Shown here piece after piece: positions 6,254 to 8,005 of a stretch of 8,005 nucleotides of DNA. The notes beneath the pieces were generated by a model. It was not told the DNA's origin. It made no database searches and saw only the letters and a program-made list of their open reading frames with translations. Location of the stretch: the NCBI GenBank assembly GCA_036495025.1, contig DASXNO010000228.1, forward strand, positions 1 through 8,005. Reading direction: 5' to 3'. The first letter of the stretch is position 1; each line of letters starts with the position of its first letter. The DNA comes from JAOPZY01 sp036495025 (GTDB taxonomy: Bacteria > Actinomycetota > CADDZG01 > JAHWKV01 > JAOPZY01). The position numbers were made by a program, and so were the translations under genes.

Positions 6254-7992
6254 GGCGCCGCCGGGTTCAACACGGGTCCTGCCGGCTCCAGGTACCTGCT
6301 CGCATCCTGCACGACCCGGCCCGCCTCCAGCCGCACCACCCGGTCCGCGGTGGCCACCAGGGCAGGAGTGTGGGCTACCACGACCACCGTCCGTCCGGCC
6401 ATCAGCCGCCGGAGGGCACCGGACAGCTCGGCCTCGGTCTCGGGATCCAGGGCTGACGCCGGCTCGTCGAGGAGGAGCAGTGTCGCATCGCGCAGGAACG
6501 CCCGGGCAATGGCAATGCGCTGGCGCTGCCCCGCGGAGAGGCCCACGCCGCGCTCGCCCAGCACGGTGGCCGGCCCCAGCGGCAGGGCATCGACGAAGGC
6601 CGAGGCGCCTGCCAGCTCGAGCGCCCGCCGGACGTCGGCCGCCGAGGCGCCGGGTCTGGCGAGGCGCACGTTGTCGTCGATGGTCCCCCGGAACAGGTGG
6701 GGTCGCTGCGGGACCCAGGCGATCCGCGTCCGCCAGGCCGCAGCCGGGATCCCCGCCAACTCCCGGTCGCCCACGAAGATCCTGCCGCTCTGCGGCTCGG
6801 CGAAGCGAAGCAGCAGTGCCAGCACCGTGGACTTTCCGGCCCCGCTCGGCCCGGTCAGGGCGACGCGCTCCCCGGGGTGGATGGCCAGCGTGAGGCCGTC
6901 GAGGGCGGGCCGTGCCCGGCCGTCGTAGGAGAGCGACACGCCCTCGAATTGGATGGGCTCGACGCCGGGGTCGGGAAGCCCCACGAGCGCCGGCGGCGCC
7001 GGGGGAGCACCGAGTGCCAGGACCTCGAAGATGCGATCCGCCGCGGCCATCCCCTCGGCGCTCGCATGGAACTGGGCGCTGGCCTGACGCAGCGGGAGGA
7101 ACACCTCCGGCGTGAGGATCAGGACGGCCAGCCCGGCGCCGAGGGTCATCCTCCCGTCAACGAGGCGGAGGCCGATCGACACGGCCACGAGGGCGGTCGC
7201 CACCGCAGCGATCGTCTCGAGGGCGAAGGCGGAGAGGAACGCCACGCGCAGGGTCTTCATCGTCACCCGGCGGTGCTCCTCGCTGACGCGGGCGATGTGC
7301 TCGGCCTGGGCTCCGCTCCTGCCGAACAGGCGGAGGGTCGGCAGGCCGTGCACGACATCGAGGAAGTGCCCGGCGAGGCTTCCGAGCAGACGCCACTGGC
7401 GGCGCGCCGGTGCCTCGGCGGCGACGCCGATCAGCCACCCGAAGAGGGGAACGAGCGGAAGGGTTGCGAGGAGGATGAGTGCGGAGATGCGGTCGGTGCG
7501 GGCCACCCAGGCGAGGACCGCCAGGGGCACGAGCGCGCTGAGCACGAGCTGCGGCAGGTAGCGGGCGAAGTAGGCGTCGAGGGCATCGACCCCGCGGGTC
7601 GCGGCCAACGTCAGCTCACCGGTGTGCTCCGCTCCGAGCCGGGCGGGTCCGATGCCGAGGATGTGGCGGCCAAGGCGCCGGCGGAGGTCACGCTTCGCCC
7701 GGGCGGACGTGCGGTGCGCCGCGGTCTCGGCCGCCCAGGCGAGGGCGGCGCGGGCGAGAGCCATTGCCGCCAGCCAGGCGAGGGCCGGCCAAACCGCCCC
7801 CAGCGACGCTCCGCCCAGAAATGCCCGGACGATGACCTGCGCCAGAAGGTACGCCTGTGCAACCAGCAGCACGGCGGACGCGCCGCCGATCGCCACGCTC
7901 GCCGCAACGTAGCGACGGACGGCAGGGCTCGCCCGCAGGAGCCTCGGATCAACCGGCGGGCCCCGGCGAGGCCGGGCACGCTCCTCGTCCAT
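6250..7992 (-). CDS. cydD: Thiol reductant ABC exporter subunit CydD
   Basis: This 580-residue half-transporter is the CydD partner of the heterodimeric cysteine/glutathione exporter. Family hallmarks include the early DPRLLR (15-20), FLDVVHGLPTLRLFGRS (210-226) and TPEVFLPLRQASAQFHASAEG-type segment (294-314), which are characteristic of CydD. The membrane domain spans about 28-300. The ATPase domain has Walker A GPSGAGKS (381-388), Q-loop Gln429, signature LSAGQ (485-489), Walker B LLLLDE (505-510) and switch His541. The ATG at 7992 is preceded by only 13 bases in the window, which show no ribosome site but contain a TAG four bases upstream. This TAG could end an upstream gene such as cydB, giving the familiar cydABDC order; that is inferred. 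cydC follows with a 4-base overlap. Nothing suggests inactivation. Confidence 0.93.
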   Translation of the reverse strand: MDEERARPRRGPPVDPRLLRASPAVRRYVAASVAIGGASAVLLVAQAYLLAQVIVRAFLGGASLGAVWPALAWLAAMALARAALAWAAETAAHRTSARAKRDLRRRLGRHILGIGPARLGAEHTGELTLAATRGVDALDAYFARYLPQLVLSALVPLAVLAWVARTDRISALILLATLPLVPLFGWLIGVAAEAPARRQWRLLGSLAGHFLDVVHGLPTLRLFGRSGAQAEHIARVSEEHRRVTMKTLRVAFLSAFALETIAAVATALVAVSIGLRLVDGRMTLGAGLAVLILTPEVFLPLRQASAQFHASAEGMAAADRIFEVLALGAPPAPPALVGLPDPGVEPIQFEGVSLSYDGRARPALDGLTLAIHPGERVALTGPSGAGKSTVLALLLRFAEPQSGRIFVGDRELAGIPAAAWRTRIAWVPQRPHLFRGTIDDNVRLARPGASAADVRRALELAGASAFVDALPLGPATVLGERGVGLSAGQRQRIAIARAFLRDATLLLLDEPASALDPETEAELSGALRRLMAGRTVVVVAHTPALVATADRVVRLEAGRVVQDASRYLEPAGPVLNPAAP

Positions 7993-8005
7993 CGCGCTAG
8001 TCGCC

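Noticed and set aside
4487..7992. Generic multidrug or lipid ABC exporter pair
   Set aside because: The specific CydD segments (GLPTLRLFGRS and TPEVFLPLRQ) and the CydC-like partner with overlapping frames fit the cysteine/glutathione exporter much better.
1..8005. CRISPR arrays, insertion sequences, rRNA or tRNA genes
   Set aside because: No regularly spaced identical repeats, transposase motifs, terminal inverted repeats or structural RNA cores were found on either strand; the 150-165-bp periodicity at 897-1671 is protein-coding repeat structure.

Overview
The window comes from a GC-rich bacterium with strong G/C preference at third codon positions. Two genes have clear Shine-Dalgarno sequences. 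The Ig-like surface protein at the left edge, the split cydD/cydC pair and the base composition fit Actinomycetota (or a high-GC Chloroflexota) best. This placement is an inference from style only; no rRNA or other marker is present.

Layout, left to right. Positions 2-457 (+) are the C-terminal end of a repetitive Ig-like, presumably exported, protein that begins outside the window. It converges on a minus-strand block. Read in the direction of transcription, from right to left, that block holds: cydD (7992-6250) and cydC (6253-4487), whose stop and start codons overlap; a roughly 155-bp AT-richer gap with a perfect inverted repeat; a possible 62-residue small gene (4331-4143); a stand-alone MetE catalytic-domain methyltransferase (4146-3031); a 202-bp gap; a papain-family cysteine protease with six C-terminal HWWR-type repeats (2828-846); and a chagasin-family cysteine-protease inhibitor (889-521) that overlaps the protease gene by 44 bp.

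The most interesting unit is the protease-inhibitor pair. The protease keeps the Gln/Cys/His/Asn active site at papain-like spacing and carries a repeat domain that looks like a six-bladed, lectin-type beta-propeller. The next gene, translationally overlapping, encodes a small protein with chagasin landmarks (GYGW loop and RPWEP loop), a family that inhibits papain-like enzymes. Neither protein can have an N-terminal Sec signal from the available start codons. This looks like a self-contained protease plus cognate inhibitor module, analogous to effector-immunity or protease-protection pairs; that role is inferred.

CydDC is the heterodimeric ABC exporter of cysteine and glutathione needed to assemble cytochrome bd oxidase, so cydAB may lie just beyond the right edge. 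The MetE-like protein keeps much of the homocysteine site but appears to lack one canonical zinc ligand and the proposed proton donor, so its exact reaction is uncertain.
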